From JAODBJ01 sp963782465 (GTDB lineage Bacteria > Actinomycetota > Acidimicrobiia > IMCC26256 > PALSA-610), in the NCBI GenBank assembly GCA_963782465.1, contig CAWAJR010000003.1:868001-932000 (forward strand): 64,000 nucleotides of DNA. The letters run 5' to 3'. A program made the position numbers and the translations under genes. The notes beneath the pieces were generated by a model that ran no database searches, was not told the origin of the DNA, and saw only the letters and a program-made list of their open reading frames with translations. Below, piece after piece: positions 61,865 to 64,000 of the stretch. How positions within the stretch are numbered: position 1 is the first letter of the stretch; each line of letters starts with the position of its first letter.

Positions 61865-63412
61865 CTACGGAGCGAACTTCGTCATGAAGAAGTTGTTCGT
61901 GGCGATGATCGCGGTGCCCTCGAAGATCGGCTGCGAGAACTCGCCGTAGTCCTGCGTCGCGCCGTTGCTGTTGCGGTCTTCGAGGTGCGCCAGGATCGCG
62001 GCTGCGACGCGCGTGTTGACGAGGTACACACCGTTCTGGTGGCCGTTGTTGATGTCGGCGTTCTGGAGTTGACCGCCGGCGCAGGCGAGGATGCCGTTCC
62101 CGTTGATCGCGCACGGCCCCATCACGTCGGCCGGCAAGCCGATCTCGAACGGTTTCCCACCCACGCTGACGAGCGCGCCGGTCGCGGGGTCGAGTTCACG
62201 GATCGAGCCCGGGACCAGCAACCCTCCGGTCGGCGCCCAAACTTTCGGCGCGCTCCCCGATCCCGTCCACGTCCCGCCGACGTGGGTGGCGTTGCTCACG
62301 ACGAACAGGTGCGTACCGTCGAAGATCCCGCCGCCCGAGAGCGCGTGATCGGTTTCGTCGGTCTGCTGGGTGCCGACGAACGCCTGCCAGACCGGTGCCC
62401 CGTTGTCCTGGCGGTAGACGCGGAAGTAGCCGTCTTTGTTCGTCGCGCCGACCAGGTTCAGGCCCCCACCGTGGAAGAGGATCGGGCTCGTCGCGTAGTC
62501 GGGGTCCTGGAGGTATTGGGGCGCGGGCGCCTTCCAGATCAGCGCGCCGGTGGTGCCGTTGAGCTTCAGGATGGAGTACTGCTCGAAGCCGGCAGTGGTG
62601 TTCGGGTGCGCCGCCGCGGTCGAGTCGTAGGTGGAGCCGGTTGTCACGTAGACGTTCCCGGCCGGATCGACGGCGGCGTCGTACCAGTCGCCGGCTCCCG
62701 CGTAGCCGTCGGGAATCGTCTTGTGCACCCACAGCAGCGCGCCCGTCGACGCGTTGTACGCACGAACCTGGCCCTGGACGAAGGGCACATCGCAGTTCGA
62801 CGAGACACCGATGATCACCTTGCCGTTGGCGACCGTCGGGCTCGACCACGCGTACACGTCGTTGGCGGTGGGTGATTCGAGTTGTACGACGCTGCGCCAG
62901 ATCGTGGAACCGTCGCTGCCGTGCAACTTGTAGAGGTAGCCGTCGGGCGAATGGAAGTAGAGGACGGCGTTCCCCGACCCGTCGTCTTGCACATTGACGC
63001 TCGACACGATGCCGAGCCGCTGCAAGCACGTCTTCTTGGCGAGGAACGCGAAGTAGCGCGTCCAGAGGATCTTCCCGGTGGCCTCGCTCACCGCGTGCAG
63101 GCACCCGAAGTCGTCGCCGATGTAGATGACGCCCTTGAACGTGACCGGTGTCGCGAACCACACGGCGCCGACCTGGTTCACGTCGACGCCGTTGCAGGCC
63201 GGCGCGAGCACGCGCCACTTCTCGGTCAACGACGTGGCGTTCTGAGCCGTGATCAGGTTGTCGACGCTCGCACTCCCGTGCGATTGATCACCGAGGCGTG
63301 AGGTCCAGTCGGTGGTGCAGGCGCTCGTGAGCAACGCCAGTGCGGCAAGGGCGACGACCACTCCCCGGCGCGATACGCGAGGAACCGACGGGCATCCTGG
63401 GCGTCCGAGCAC
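61865..63412 (-). CDS. PQQ-like beta-propeller lipoprotein
   Basis: A 515-residue secreted lipoprotein. The signal VVVALAALALLTSAC carries a lipobox, so cysteine about residue 32 should be lipidated. Repeats of the style LYKLHGSDGSTIWRSVV, VRAYNASTGALLWVHK and ILKLNGTTGALIWKAP are PQQ-enzyme-like propeller blades. No complete quinoprotein dehydrogenase active site is obvious. It may be an outer-surface quinoprotein or a BamB-like binding protein. Start GTG 63412. Confidence 0.78.
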   Translation of the reverse strand: MLGRPGCPSVPRVSRRGVVVALAALALLTSACTTDWTSRLGDQSHGSASVDNLITAQNATSLTEKWRVLAPACNGVDVNQVGAVWFATPVTFKGVIYIGDDFGCLHAVSEATGKILWTRYFAFLAKKTCLQRLGIVSSVNVQDDGSGNAVLYFHSPDGYLYKLHGSDGSTIWRSVVQLESPTANDVYAWSSPTVANGKVIIGVSSNCDVPFVQGQVRAYNASTGALLWVHKTIPDGYAGAGDWYDAAVDPAGNVYVTTGSTYDSTAAAHPNTTAGFEQYSILKLNGTTGALIWKAPAPQYLQDPDYATSPILFHGGGLNLVGATNKDGYFRVYRQDNGAPVWQAFVGTQQTDETDHALSGGGIFDGTHLFVVSNATHVGGTWTGSGSAPKVWAPTGGLLVPGSIRELDPATGALVSVGGKPFEIGLPADVMGPCAINGNGILACAGGQLQNADINNGHQNGVYLVNTRVAAAILAHLEDRNSNGATQDYGEFSQPIFEGTAIIATNNFFMTKFAP

Positions 63413-63445
63413 CGAGCCTCCGGTCCATCGCGAGACAGGTCTGCG

Positions 63446-64000
63446 TCAGAAAAGAAGTTCGGCGAGGATATAGAAGAGCGCGATGAGCGCGCAACCAGTC
63501 CAGATGGCGTTCTGGTGCGTGTCGTAAATGACGTTCGTGCCGCCTTGACCGAACCCTCCGATGATCCCGAGCGCGTTCAATTCGAGCAGCGCGTAGATCA
63601 CGATGCCGATCAACATCCACACCGCGCGGCTGCTCCCCGACGGGGTCTGGTTGAACCCGACCGCGTTCCAGAAGTGCGACGCGCCCACCATGAAGACGAG
63701 CAGCGGCAAGGAGAAGATCGTGTTCATGCGCGACGCCAGCGCCCCCTTGCGGCCCGCGGTCGCCGCCGCGGGGTCGGCCTGCCCACCGGCGGCCACGTTG
63801 CGGGCGTTGGCGATGACGATCTGCTGGTTCGGCCAGATGACGAGCCACACGTTGAGGAACATCGTGACGCCGAACAGGATGCCGAGCGCGAGTGTCTGGC
63901 CCGACGGTGCCTTCCAGAAGTAGCTCCCGTACGCGTCGGACGAACCGAAGCCACCGACGAGCAGGATCAAGATGCCGGAGGCGACAGTCGCGGCGGCCGC
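63446..64000 (-). CDS. Membrane protein, PuuD/urate hydroxylase-like (partial, 5-prime end off window)
   Basis: At least 184 residues, open to the window edge. MFLNVWLVIWPNQQIVIANARNVAAGGQADPAAATAGRKGALASRMNTIFSLPLLVFMVGASHFW and further hydrophobic segments (AVWMLIGIVIYALLELNALGI, ALIALFYILAELLF) resemble the membrane part of PuuD/DUF989 urate oxidase-like proteins. The 3-prime end is at 63446 with no cytochrome c tail visible. It lies after the propeller lipoprotein and may be part of a different operon continuing beyond 64000. Confidence 0.65.
   Translation of the reverse strand, partial: AAAATVASGILILLVGGFGSSDAYGSYFWKAPSGQTLALGILFGVTMFLNVWLVIWPNQQIVIANARNVAAGGQADPAAATAGRKGALASRMNTIFSLPLLVFMVGASHFWNAVGFNQTPSGSSRAVWMLIGIVIYALLELNALGIIGGFGQGGTNVIYDTHQNAIWTGCALIALFYILAELLF

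Overview
The window is a high-GC actinobacterial chromosome segment with mostly short intergenic gaps and many ATGA/GTGA gene overlaps. A PimB-type mannosyltransferase, F420-type luciferase-like oxidoreductases, a ROK glucokinase beside an ArsA-like ATPase, and a large set of acyl-CoA enzymes fit an actinobacterium outside the Mycobacterium/Rhodococcus group. I would guess an Acidimicrobiia-like lineage, but the sequence alone does not prove that. No tRNA, rRNA, CRISPR array, IS element or phage gene was seen.

The main content is a rearranged steroid (cholesterol-type) catabolic region. Left part (1.4-10.9 kb): an ltp3-ltp4-DUF35-acyl-CoA ligase operon on the minus strand, then an echA19-like hydratase, a thioesterase, a small membrane protein, a sphingosine-1-phosphate-lyase-like PLP enzyme and a kstR homologue. 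Three sites match the mycobacterial KstR operator TnnAACnnGTTnnA (6291, 6841, 10264), so this looks like a KstR side-chain regulon. 10.9-17.3 kb is mostly housekeeping on the minus strand: F420-type oxidoreductase, glucokinase, ArsA-like ATPase, SRPBCC protein, membrane protein, PimB, MFS transporter. 17.3-23.4 kb holds a ferredoxin-reductase-like flavoprotein divergent from an NDP-forming acyl-CoA synthetase, a hydratase, ltp2 and its DUF35 partner.

23.8-44.6 kb carries a MerR regulator, an amidohydrolase divergent from a double CoA-transferase, and recognisable ring C/D (HIP) pathway genes: fadE30-ipdF, an Rv3549c-like SDR with an orphan CoxL-type molybdenum hydroxylase, ipdA-ipdB-ipdC, a DUF35-like/thiolase pair, an AraC/DJ-1 pair, and fadE31-fadE32/33-fadA6. 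44.6-64 kb holds a J-domain membrane protein, glyoxalase-fold proteins, an Rv3548c-like SDR with an acyl-CoA ligase, a possible hairpin RNA, more fadE, SDR, thiolase and ligase genes, a TetR regulator, two beta-propeller proteins and a PuuD-like membrane protein cut by the window end.

Six intergenic sites share a different palindrome, TGACG-N3/4-CGTCA. In most of them its first T is the last base of a -10-like hexamer. They precede the ipdA, fadE31, fadE and SDR units and others. No KstR2 homologue is visible, so this looks like a second, lineage-specific regulon for ring degradation whose repressor is not identified here.

Nine apparent frameshifts, each in a short G/C run, split seven otherwise intact genes. 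They look more like consensus sequencing errors than gene decay. Gene identities were recognised from remembered family sequences, not from a search.
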